A stretch of DNA of 64,000 nt from Pontederia crassipes (lineage: Eukaryota; Streptophyta; Magnoliopsida; Commelinales; Pontederiaceae): NCBI GenBank assembly GCA_030549335.1, contig CM060194.1, positions 72,266,077 to 72,330,076 of the forward strand, given 5' to 3'. Of this stretch, positions 24,822 through 35,200 are shown piece by piece (the first letter of the stretch is position 1; the number at the start of each line of letters is the position of its first letter). A program made the position numbers and the translations under genes. The notes under the pieces are model-generated. The model saw nothing but the letters and a program-made list of their open reading frames with translations, had not been told where the DNA came from and searched no databases.

Positions 24822-26204
24822 TGATGCACGAAAAATCATGTATTAGTTTGGGTCATTTGATTAACACTTTAGAATATTTTTATGTTTAGAAAAGAAGAGT
24901 TTTGATTTATTTTCATATACTTTCATTTAGATTTGAATTCTACCTAAATCTGGAAATTATTGATGGTAGGATATGAGAAAATGTCAAAATGAAGGGAAGA
25001 AAAGACCTAAAATAGCTCAGAAGACTGTCACGGTCGTGATAGTTCTGGTCATAACCGTGACAGAAAGATTCAACGCTCAGAAAATTGGCTAAGTTACTGT
25101 CACGGCCGTGATAGTTTCTGTCATGGCCGTGACAGATAATTTTCAGCACAAAAAAATGGGTAAGTATTTTTCAGCCTTTCAGCCTTCTGTCACGGCCGTG
25201 AAGGAACATTGCACAGCCGTGACGGTGGTCTGTTAGGCCATTTTAAAGTCATTTTTATCCACTTTTTGAATATATTTTTTATTTTTGTCCTTGGGGGACG
25301 AGAAAACCTATAAAAGGATATAGAAGAGGGCTTGGAAAAACATCCCTGGAGCATACTTTTGAAGCCTAGAAATAGAAGAAGTGCAAGGACAACAGCGAAA
25401 CTCTGTCGGAAACTCGAGAGATGATGCACTTAGCCTATGCCAATGTTCTTCGTTTTCTTTTCCCAATTTCTTACATTAGATTTGATGTTATTATTCTCAA
25501 ATTTATTCCTTCATTAGGGTCATTCTAGTTGAACCCTATTTATGTTTTGAAGTCTTTCTTAATATTAGTTTGATTTGAATCTTTAATAGCATTGTAATTT
25601 CATGTTTAATGCTTTCCTTTGATTCCATGATTTATGATTTGATTGCTATCTGAGAAGAAGTGATTATTTTCATAATAGTTTCTAGGGATTGATCTTATTT
25701 ATTGCATGTCACAATTAGGGAAATCAAAAGAGACCTAATTCGTGTAGTTATTAAGGTGACTTGAGAAAGCCCTTAATATTGATTCCGCTTGAATGCATTT
25801 TATGATTTAATTAAGTAAATTAAAAATCAAAAGAATTGATTTATTTTAATTATTCATAAGATAGTAGTTAAAGTCTGAAACATTGGTTAACTAATTTTGG
25901 AAATTTACTTTATTATCGATTCAACTAATTCTAAGTTAAGAAAATTCATTACATTCTAGTGGTGATAATTAGGTGCTTTAATCATCAAATTATTATTTCT
26001 CCAGGTGATCATTTCCTTTATTTTATTATTTTCTTTTTATTCACCTCTGAAAATCATATATTTTCTTAATTTCTTAATTAACAAGGTTAAAATAAAATCT
26101 AAGTTATTAACCGTCCTCGTGTGAACGATAACTCTACTAATTCATTTTATTACTTGAGCGACTAGTGCACTTGCTAACGTTTGCTATCAATTCTACACAC
26201 ATCA
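24822..26204 (+). repeat. 3' LTR of the LARD-like element (1383 bp)
   Basis: Nearly identical to the 5' LTR along its whole length. The main difference is an extra stretch of about 20 bases around 25037-25058 containing one more CCGTGACAG-type motif. The TATAAAAGG box recurs at 25309-25317. It ends TTCTACACACATCA at 26204. Confidence 0.93.
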
Positions 26205-26219
26205 GAAACTTTATTGTAG

Positions 26220-26908
26220 GAGAAGAAAGAAGGCGGTCCCGTAGACTTTCGTGTAGTCTATGCGGCCACGCATAAGAGCCGGAAGACAAACGACTTAGTC
26301 ACGCCCACTGCTCATATGCTTTTGGTAAGTCTCATGATATGATCACTTGGTTGTTGTCGTTAGTGCACTATTTTTGAAATACACAACGTTTAAATTTTTT
26401 AGGATGAGAATAATGCAAAAATGGCTGAAAAGTATAAAGATGATCTGAGTACTCAGCCACCAGGTAATGTTTCTTCGTTGGTTTAGTCATATTTTTAATT
26501 TACGTGATTCTTGATATATCATTTATATATTATATGATTTTATAATTTTTCTAATTCATAGAGGACCCTACTGTTTGGGAAGAGGTGGTCGGCATGACAT
26601 AAGGGTGATACTTGCGTGGTCTCGGCACAGCCGCTCAGATACCTAGGAGGATCGGAGGATATGCAGGAGGTGCATATGCTCCGAGCTCATCCGCTGCACC
26701 TGATCTGACGCAGCTATCACAACAACTATCACAGCAATTATCAGAGCAGATATCGCAGCAGGTGTCGCAGCAGTTGTCGCAGTAGTTGGGTCCTCTATTG
26801 TAGGCGATTCAGGGATTGATCCCGACGCATAATCCATCCCCGCGAGGCCATGGACGAAGCACGTCTGGGTCGAACATCCGGAATGATAACAATAACTCCC
26901 AAACCTAG
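26220..26908 (+). pseudogene. CACTA second gene (Transposase_24/En-Spm type), 3' exons
   Basis: This continues the second CACTA gene after the LTR element. The exon 26220-26324 (acceptor TTGTAG, donor GTAAGT) reads KKEGGPVDFRVVYAATHKSR and KTNDLVTPTAHMLL. The exon 26403-26463 reads DENNAKMAEKYKDDLSTQPP. The exon from 26562 reads EDPTVWEEVVG, then stops where expected residues should be, then YLRGLGTAAQIPRRIGGY. The order DPTVWEEVVG to RGLG corresponds to the C-terminal signature of the plant En/Spm Transposase_24 family. A Gln/Ser repeat follows (QLSQQLSQQLSEQISQQVSQ, 26711-26785), and the frame ends near TAG 26906-26908. At least four in-frame stops make it non-functional. Confidence 0.8.
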
Positions 26909-27179
26909 GATAGAAAAAAAAACTATGCATTTGTTACTTATAGACTTAAACATACATATAGTTTGTTAGTTCGGTTTAGTAGTTTTCGTATTCTTATGTT
27001 ATATATTATGCCTATAATGGTTTTATATTGCCTGTGATAGTTTTATATTGCCTATGATGCTTTTATATTGCCTGTGATGCTTTTATATTGCCTGTGATGA
27101 ATATCAATGCATTTTGAGATGCATTATAAATTGTATGGCGTGGGAAGGAAAAAATGAGGCTGGGGCGGATAAAATAAAG
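26909..27179. other. 3' spacer of the CACTA element
   Basis: Non-coding, with a short local repeat TTTTATATTGCCTRTGATGC present about four times (27018-27105). It separates the second gene from the right subterminal repeats. Confidence 0.7.
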
Positions 27180-27639
27180 TGCAAATAGCGACACCATAGC
27201 GTCTCATTGGCGTCTAAACTCATGTCGACGCTAATTTAAATATATCACACTTAGAGCCATCTTAGCGTCTCATTGACGACAAATGCACGATCATATTTGC
27301 GTCAATCTAGCGCCTTACTAGCGCCTACATTAGCCACATGTGGGCGCTGAAAGAGCGTCTCGCGTCTACCGCTCCTTGCGCGTCGACTTAGCGACGCGGT
27401 CCTGCTTCGCGCAGTCACAAACATCACGTCTTAATACCGTCGATATAGCATCAATATGTGGCGCTAGTTGTGTCTCAATATCTTTGACTCTAGTGCGACA
27501 CCACTAGCCACCGAGTTCCAGCGTTTCAATTTTGCGACGCTAGTTAGACGCGAAGGAGACGCTCTTCACAACAGAAACGTAATAGCGCCTCCTTAGCGTC
27601 TCCAACCTTGAGTCGCTAATTGTCAATTTTCTTGTAGTA
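27180..27639. repeat. CACTA right subterminal repeats and terminus
   Basis: Dense AGCGTC/GACGCT motifs in both orientations, matching those of the left end, closed by the inverted terminus CAATTTTCTTGTAGTA. These are the expected transposase-binding repeats. Confidence 0.88.
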
Positions 27640-28511
27640 TTTTTTATGACTAGTTTATCGATCGACCGATCGGTGAGTAAGATAGGTACATCGGTCGACC
27701 GATAGGTTCATGCGAATCAATTGTGGGCTCAATTAATCGGTTATTGGCAATGCATACGGGTTGGTCGACCGATCGGCGTCTTGAAGGATTTCATACACGT
27801 TAATTCTCATAAAACCCTAACCTAATTACATCCTAAACTAATTATTATATCCTAAGAGTCAATCAAACAGTAATAGGACAACAAGAATCAAAACACATAT
27901 GCAAATAAATTCAAACAATAAAAAATCTAGAATCAAACAAGGCAAACAAGAACTTGAGGCCTTCTTCTCATTTTCTTCTTTTCATAATCAATTAGGCATG
28001 GACTAAAACTAATCAGAGGTCATGCAAGGTGATTTCAGTTCATCCACCTGGTTTCTATGTTCGTGCTTGAAGATCTATCCCGATCAGATGTGCACTTGTA
28101 CTCTCGCTGTTCGTGTGCTCATGGCTCCTCTGCAAATTGTTCTTCCACAATTCAATTCAGAGTACAGGGGTCGAGAGGAGATGTCAAACATGAGAGAAAC
28201 CTGAGGGTAACAATTATTTGGTCATGACATATGCGTAGGAGAAAGGGGGAGATGTCCTTGTTTTTACCGACTGTGAATCCACATGTGTTGTTGTGCGTGC
28301 ATGGAACAGTGGGGCATGGAGGGCTACATTTGGTCCTGTACGTGAGGAGAGAAAGGGAAGAAGAGAAAGAGAATTGATGTGCTTTTTGTGTGGGGAAAAG
28401 AGGATACAACTGTTTGTGAGGGTAGGAGTTTTTTTATATATAACTAGGGTAATTAAGGTTGTGATTATATGGACTTTTATGCGGACCCATCTTTTTTTTT
28501 TAGTTGTTACA

Positions 28512-28530
28512 TTATAACCTCCTTAGAAAA
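28512..28530 (-). other. Polypurine tract of the gypsy element
   Basis: On the minus strand, TTTCTAAGGAGGTTATAA runs directly into the LTR start TGTAACA. The preceding bases (AAAATTCGAGATTTTCT) resemble the conserved end of chromovirus polyproteins that merges into the PPT. This fixes the element's orientation. Confidence 0.7.
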
Positions 28531-29314
28531 TCTCGAATTTTGCATGGGGATAGAGGACTTACTGAGAATATGCGGGAACTCTTGGTGCATTCCCAACTCG
28601 AGCTTTCATGTTACCTCTTTGTCGTGGTGCACGAGGCTACTTGGACTGTGGGTACATGCTTATTCTTTCGAAGTTGTATCTTGTGTTCCATAATATGAGT
28701 CAGACACTTGACAAAGATGGGGTATGCGGCTAGGTTAGGCCCCTTAGTCCGAACGATGCTAGCATTATCACGCTTGTGCTTCTTGAGCAAGAACGCATGA
28801 AATATATAATGCACTCATTCATAAGAAGTGAATAGTATCAGCCTATATGCAACCTTGTCGACTAAAATTAATATTTAAATGGTCCATCGCAGTAAGGACT
28901 AATTGCTCTTATTTACCTATTCGCATTACTTATTTCATATGGGAAACTTTAAGTAGCATTTGATCACCAATATTAATGATATGTTTTCGTACACCTTCAT
29001 TTGCATAGCTCTTCTACTTTTGACCTTTTCTTAATTCGTTCAACCTTCTTAACATATCCTGTTTATTCATGATTTTCTCTTTGTCTATTTCACCTAATTG
29101 AGTAGGTGAACAACAAGGTAGCCAATATAATTGAACGGTGTCCTAAAATATTTGAATGGTGACCGTTATCATAAGTAAATTCGATCAAATACAAATGATC
29201 ATCCCATCCACCATGATATTCCAATGTACATGCTCTCAGCATGTATTCCAAAGTCTGGATAGTTCTTTTATCTACTAAAATTTCAGTGTATATTATTATA
29301 AGTGTTCGGGTCAA
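28530..29314 (-). pseudogene. Gypsy integrase C-terminus and chromodomain remains
   Basis: On the minus strand, reading down from 29314, comes the integrase core end RTIQTLEYMLRACTLEYHGG, then WDDHLYLIEFTYDNGHHSN, which matches the usual RTIQTLEDMLRAC / LIEFAYNNSYHSS signature of Ty3/gypsy integrase. After several stops follows VAYRL, VHYIFHAFLLKKHKR, then IMEHKIQLRKNKHVPTVQV and EFPHILSKSS. These correspond to the GPY/F-like region and the chromodomain (ILDRK..LRNK.IPLVKV pattern) that closes chromovirus polyproteins. The integrase would insert the element's cDNA and the chromodomain targets heterochromatin. Stops and shifts are frequent, so it is dead. The order and the adjacent PPT confirm minus orientation. 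Confidence 0.82.
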
Positions 29315-32207
29315 TAACTTCCTTAAAAGGAGTGTTAGTGAATACGCTTATCATTATTTTCAATCACATTACTATATCACAACCTAATGAGCAAGCACTT
29401 ATATTTACTCTTCTAAAATTACATTAAAATTTTTCAACATGCTTTGCACTTACTATCATTTCTTTTGTCTTTATATTTTACATATTCCCAATCTATAATA
29501 ATTGCAGTTAGATACGATTAATTAATCACACTATAACGCCATCTTTGACCTTTATATTTATCATTAGTTAAGTTCTTTAATATTTCATTTTTTCTTTTGA
29601 AATCTTTATATTTCCTAATAGTTTAACATTAGAATTTAAAGTACAACTTTAACACAATCCCATAATTTTTGTAAGCCCTACAGATCATTACATCTATGAG
29701 TTGGATCAGAAGATAGTTATTGATCTAGTAATATACATCAGAACTTCAAGAGTTTAGTATCTTATGTCAGTAAATCATTTAGATTTAACATCGTCTAATG
29801 TCGATGTTCTTGTGGTATAGTGTGATGATCGTCGCCTATAGGTATGGTTACTTGGCCTTCGACTTAAATCAGATATCTTGAGGGATTGAACAAAGTCCAA
29901 AAATGGATAATTGCCAAATGAGACAATTATATTCGAAGTCAATCAAGAGTTTATCAATCATTTGAGGGTGAATCATTCATGGCAATTTATGTCATTATAA
30001 TAGGGTGATTTCTTAATCAATGTCATTCATTATCCTTTTATGTCTCAACTCCCTGTACCAATGTCTTATTCGATATGCTTATCATGAGAGTTGCCTTCAA
30101 TCTTAACTTCTTAGTTTACATTGATATGTTTCTTGCAATGTCATATCATATAATTTCATAGGAGGTCAGTGGTTATATGTTACCACAACAAGTTCTTTCC
30201 TTGAGTATCTTGAAGCATTGTGAATCAATGTTAAGATCAAACGATATCTACGATGAGGGGTCGATCACATAGTAAGATCTAATACCTAATGTACAAAACA
30301 ATTTATGGACACTACATAACATATGTCCTCAGTCAAACATCATGAATGCAGATGAACACATAGAATGAATTCAAACAATAATACATGAAAATAAAGCAAG
30401 CAACAAAATAGAAAACAAACAATCATCCATCTTCTTTGCCATCATTTCATTGTTCTTTGCATTAACGATATCTTGTAGCACATGGGAGAGGATCGAAATA
30501 ACTTTAAGATCGAAAAGGGAAAATCAATCCATATATAAAACCTATGATCAAATCATGAGTGGTTCCCTTGATCAAGATAAAAGCTTGAACATTTTTCATC
30601 ATATTGACGTAGAGACATCTTAGAGAATATTCCATGTATCATCTTATATTTTGCATCTTAGAGAACATTCTGTGTATCATCTGATGGCTTGCTTAACTCA
30701 TTATCTAAACATATATATACTTTATTTTCCCTCTTGAACCATCAACCATGATTATATGATTAATTACCCTATATGTTTTGGACATTATTATGAAACTAAT
30801 AAATATATCCATAGTCAAGATAAATCAATTAAAATTTTTAGTTTACTTCATAATCATCCTTCTCATGTACATAACTTACTTCTCTAATAACTTTTTAGGG
30901 GACTTATAAAATTCCTCATACTTTACCTTAAGCCCCCATACTTTTTAAAATTTGCTTGCTTGATGTTTTGATCTTTTAGTACTTAATGGTTGGGACTCAT
31001 ATCTTCCTTAAGCATATCTCGGTTAAGAAACTTTAATCGTTTCAAAATTTCTCACGTTCATTTTAATCCTTTCATGCTTTGCCTATTATTATATAATTCT
31101 TTTATTTTTCTTGTATCAACCATATGAGTCTATCTTGAAAATATATTTACACTACTATGTTATATATACATATGCGTATGAGTATGCTAGATCTAAATGT
31201 TTGATTAAGTCAGACGATCATTTATTTACTGATAATTTCTTCTAACATTTATTGAAATCAATGTGGCCTCTGAACCCCTTGAACTTCTATATTAGCCCAT
31301 TCATACATTATACATGATTCTTGGACAGCTTTCCCTAATACTTAAATTCTTGTTTAACCAATATTACATACCTTGAACATGATTAATAATTCTAATTCCT
31401 ATTTCCAATATAAGGTAATCCAACTAGAAATTCGTATAACTAATTTGAATTTGCTTAGAACCTTTATCAACATAATAAAGGGATCATATGAAGTCTAAGG
31501 CACAAGAAGCATTATGGGTCCCTACTTATTAATATAAACATATAAGATAATTTATTATACCCCTATCTTGGTAAACCAATAAAATCCCATAAGTCATGAT
31601 AGTAAATCATAACTTAGGCATGCTTAGTTTCACACATAAATTCACTTCAACTATTTTGGAATCATCTCACACCTTCGTGTTGTGTGAGTCGAATCCTTTA
31701 ATTACTTTTATAATTCCATCATTTTTTTCTTAAATCTACATCTCTTTGCAACTGATATGCTTATTCATTTTCCTCTTCATACTGCTGCAGTCAGTAGAAG
31801 AAGTCCATGAATAGGACGATCATGAAAAAGATGGAAAACATGAATTATAAGAAACAAAAATCGTTTCTTATATTTTATTCTTTAAATATCTGTAAGACTC
31901 ATTCTTCATGTAGGTGTACTTATCCACATGCTTGTTACTTATTCTTTTCTAATTTGTTCATTACCTTTATGACCCTTTTGTCTAATCACTAATAACATTT
32001 AAGTTGATTCCTACCATACATAATAACCTCCTTAGGAATCAACCACTCATATAAAATATATATCAATACATCAATAAAGAATAACTCAAAGCAAGAAAAA
32101 TCTTACATATACTTTACGGTGGAGGGTGTGATGACTGCTCGACGAAAACACATGAACTTGTATCATACTATCTTATACAATAGGACGTCAAAAGAGTCCT
32201 GACTTTA
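29315..32207 (-). other. Decayed internal region of the gypsy element
   Basis: Here a full element would carry gag, protease, RT and RNase H on the minus strand. I could not recognise any of these motifs. The region is A+T-rich, without a long frame on either strand, and at 2.9 kb is shorter than an intact gag-pol minus its 3' end. Deletions plus heavy mutation are likely. Confidence 0.6.
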
Positions 32208-32224
32208 AGCTCTGAAATTATAAA
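32208..32224 (-). other. Primer-binding site of the gypsy element, initiator-Met type (mutated)
   Basis: On the minus strand, just inside LTR 2, the sequence is TTTATAATTTCAGAGCT. Plant initiator tRNA-Met primer sites read TGGTATCAGAGC. Nine of those twelve positions match, including the full TCAGAGC core. Confidence 0.7.
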
Positions 32225-35200
32225 TGTAACTCCCCCAAATCGACCACCGCCATGTGACGAAGACCAACCTAGAGACGCTACGACATGCTATGACTTTGAC
32301 CATCATGTTGACCATATCTCAGTCAAGAATCGAGACACGTCAGTGGAAGAAAGAATAATAAAAAATAAAGAAAAAAGAATAACTTTAATTGCGGAAGTCT
32401 AAAAGTAGCTATATCATCTTTAGAAAATAAAATAAAGTTCTACACCATGAATTTATGAATGTGGAAGGAAAAGAAATCTAGTAAGCCTTGTGGTTCATGT
32501 GCTTTCTTGTCGCTAGAATTTTGTCACCACACACCTACTCCACTTCATCACTGACCTGGTCCTGTGAAAATCTTCTTTCGTAAGCTTTACAGTATAGTGG
32601 GGAACCATATGATAATGCATAACATGAATAGAATAATCAGAGGTAAATAATCATGCTTAATTTGAACGTGAAAAGAATAGCATGACAGCATCATAGATCA
32701 TAATAAGAGATGAATAAGAGAATATCATAAATCATGAGAATTAAATGATACTTAGCAAACTTGAAATCATGGCATACTTAGAAATCATGTCGATAACTTG
32801 ACTTGACTTAATTATGCTTCTTGATCTTGGTTTATTATTAGAATCAGGATGACTTTAGATGCATTTAATTCTTAGGTATGCCGAGCAAACGATACAGCCT
32901 TGTGCAGGTCAATGGGTGATCAAACCATGACCAAGGGAGCGACCCTTCTCATGAAGCACTTAGCTTGGACTGGCAACCCATCATTAATCTTCTATCTGAA
33001 CTTATTAATCACTTTGAGATCTCTTGATTTGTCATTCATCATGATAGGAGATGAAAAGAATCAATAGTAGAGTAAATCATCTTATGAGTTTATATCATGA
33101 ATCAAGGGTAGACTATGGACAAATCAGATAGCATTAATTTTGTAATATTCTCAAATTTATTCATGAATTAATGCACCTAACTAAAAATTAATTAAGCTAA
33201 TTACTCTATTAAGTATGATATGTAGTTTAATTCATTCATAATAATTTATGAAATAATTGTGATTTTATTAACTTATCCATTAGGATTTAGGAATCATTAT
33301 GTCAATGGCCATATTGTATTTAATATTGTTAACTGCTTGAAGCAATCAATATGATTATTTGCTAGCTAAGCGAATTAGTTATTTAATTATCTTTCAAATA
33401 TATTCATAATAGCATAAGATAATAATATATAATTTGTTTACCTCTCGTCTGTGCTCCCACCAGCTATCAGCTATGGGACTAATACTCTTACCTTTAACTC
33501 ACTGCCACCGTCATACTCCAAGACATGACACCTGGTTAATATATTTAGTTAATTATTTAGTAGTTATCCAAATATTTTCCCCCCACGTGCCTCAAGCTAA
33601 AGCCATAGTCACAAATAATATATATATATCCATTGGATATTATTTGAATATGGAGAGATAAAAAAAAAGAAGGAAAGAAGAACTGAGCCCATGTTAGGCG
33701 TCAGCTGGATGGAAAAAAAATAAGGAGAAAGGATTTAGATGAAAAAGAAGATAGAAAGTTATCAAATTAAGGTACGTATGAGACGCATCTATTTAATTTC
33801 TTTTAATCTTCTCAGCAAGGGACCAAGGGTAGATAGAAGCATCTTCATGATATTGATCGAATTGATAGGAAAAATAATAGAACAATTAATCAGAAACCAA
33901 AAATTAATTGAAGCGCATGTGACGTTTTAGCTTTAAATCTTAGAATAGGATGTTTAGTCATTTAACAAAATATTATATTGTGAATTAAAAAGAAAATTCA
34001 AAATTGGACCGTATGATTCCTTGAAAGTGTAGTCTCCAGAGAATAAAATAATTATCATAAAATTTTATTTATTTGAAAAATTATATACCATCATATGAGC
34101 ATATATGACGCTGTCCGGACAGAACTAGTGAAACATATTGGAAATTATGCAATAAAGCATATACTTATAATTAAACTAAGAAATTCATAAGTATTAGACC
34201 TAGTTTGATTGAGGTCCTAATTCAATTTGTAGCAGTTAAAAGACGTTAAATAGGAAAAGATTTAAATAACATAGTAGCTACATCTATGTATGGTTATTAG
34301 ATTTTTAAACATACCTATCACCACATAATTTTCAGGAAATTATCTTAGATAATATAAATTATGAAACCAAGCACATTAACTCCCTTATGAGTCTATTTCT
34401 TTGAGATTTGGAATTAGGTCAATCAGATTTTTAAAGAAAGAATTATAGCTCATCTTTAGAGTTTCGTCGTCATGTATGCTGAAAGTATTATCCAATTTTG
34501 TAAATCAAGTATTAAATCTAATAGGTGATATAATTATTTGATAATTTACGGTACATCATATACTGATGTTAAGTTTCATATACGATTGGTTCATTTTAAT
34601 AGGTTATGAATAGACAAAGTTATAAATTATTAACTAAGCATTAGTCAGTATGTCCATACGAGATTTAGAGAGGATACTATTTATTAAATTTATTATGTTC
34701 AGTTCATAGTGATATAGACTATAATAATTTTATGATTTAGATGTTAATAAGTCTATTTTTAGAGAAAATCAAAAGTATGAATAACGGAGTTGTTTATGAA
34801 TTTATATAAATCATATAATCAAGGTCAGTCAGTCGACCTAGTCAAACGAAAAATCTAAGTTGGATGTTGATTTTCGTGGGACCGATCATGAGAAAATAAA
34901 GTTTCAAACTTTTATTGGCTAGTCTCGTATTATACTTTCACATAAACTTAGATTCATGATATTTAATTACGCATAATGAAATATGGAGTTTGTTTAAGAA
35001 AGTAATTGTCATGATTATGTGAATCAACAGTTACTTGAACTATATGATCCACGGCATGAATAATATATAACCTTGGTCATCATTGTATCTATGTAATATA
35101 TGTTGGCATCCACATCAAGTGTTGATAAGAATGTACATTACTGTTATAGGGTTAAATGAATGATAGGAAAGGAAATGAGGAAACACCTTGTGTGATCCCT

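Larger units (their letters stand above)
20995..26204 (+). mobile_element. Non-autonomous LTR retrotransposon (LARD-like, Athila/Tat-type PBS), 5210 bp
   Basis: A complete element with LTRs at 20995-22359 and 24822-26204, TGATGCACG...CATCA ends, and a perfect 5-bp duplication GAAAC (20990-20994 and 26205-26209). The PBS at 22366 (TGGCGCC.TTG.CGGGGA) matches the 3' end of tRNA-Asp apart from two positions, as in Athila-type Ty3/gypsy elements. A purine-rich AAGCTTGGAGGTATT (24807-24821) precedes the 3' LTR. The interior is only about 2.46 kb and has no protease, RT or integrase, so it must have been moved in trans. It lies in an intron of the CACTA second gene. The LTRs are closely similar, which suggests a fairly recent insertion. 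Confidence 0.93.
9040..27639 (+). mobile_element. CACTA (En/Spm) DNA transposon, 18.6 kb, with three nested insertions
   Basis: The left terminus is CACTACAAGAAAATTG, continuing ACGATTAGCGAC. The right terminus is its inverted copy ending CAATTTTCTTGTAGTA at 27639, with the last base A in place of the expected G. The inverted repeat runs about 28 bp with two or three mismatches. The 3-bp target duplication is not clean (TAA left, TTT right). Insertion is nevertheless supported because LTR 2 of the host gypsy element carries the uninterrupted site (GGCTGGTAAAACTAGT, about 36641). Removing the solo LTR, the MITE and the LTR element leaves about 9.8 kb, a normal CACTA size. It contains subterminal AGCGTC/GACGCT repeats, a TNP2 transposase gene and an En/Spm-type second gene, both on the plus strand and both damaged. 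Confidence 0.93.
7844..28511 (-). repeat. LTR 1 (3' LTR in element orientation), split by the CACTA insertion
   Basis: The LTR consists of 7844-9039 and 27640-28511, about 2068 bp in total, and is homologous throughout to LTR 2. The CACTA element separates the two parts. Clusters of CGATCGGT/ACCGATCG palindromic motifs sit on both sides of the CACTA insertion point (8884-9036 and 27655-27770). Open frames within it (for example 8516-8725, 28022-28204 and 28293-28517) recur out of frame in LTR 2 and are not genes. A minus-strand TATA-like stretch lies near 28430-28445. Confidence 0.92.

Noticed and set aside
28022-28409. Short frames that look similar to frames at 37031-37430
   Set aside because: The similarity is due to the two copies of the gypsy LTR. 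The frames differ by shifts between copies, so no protein is conserved.
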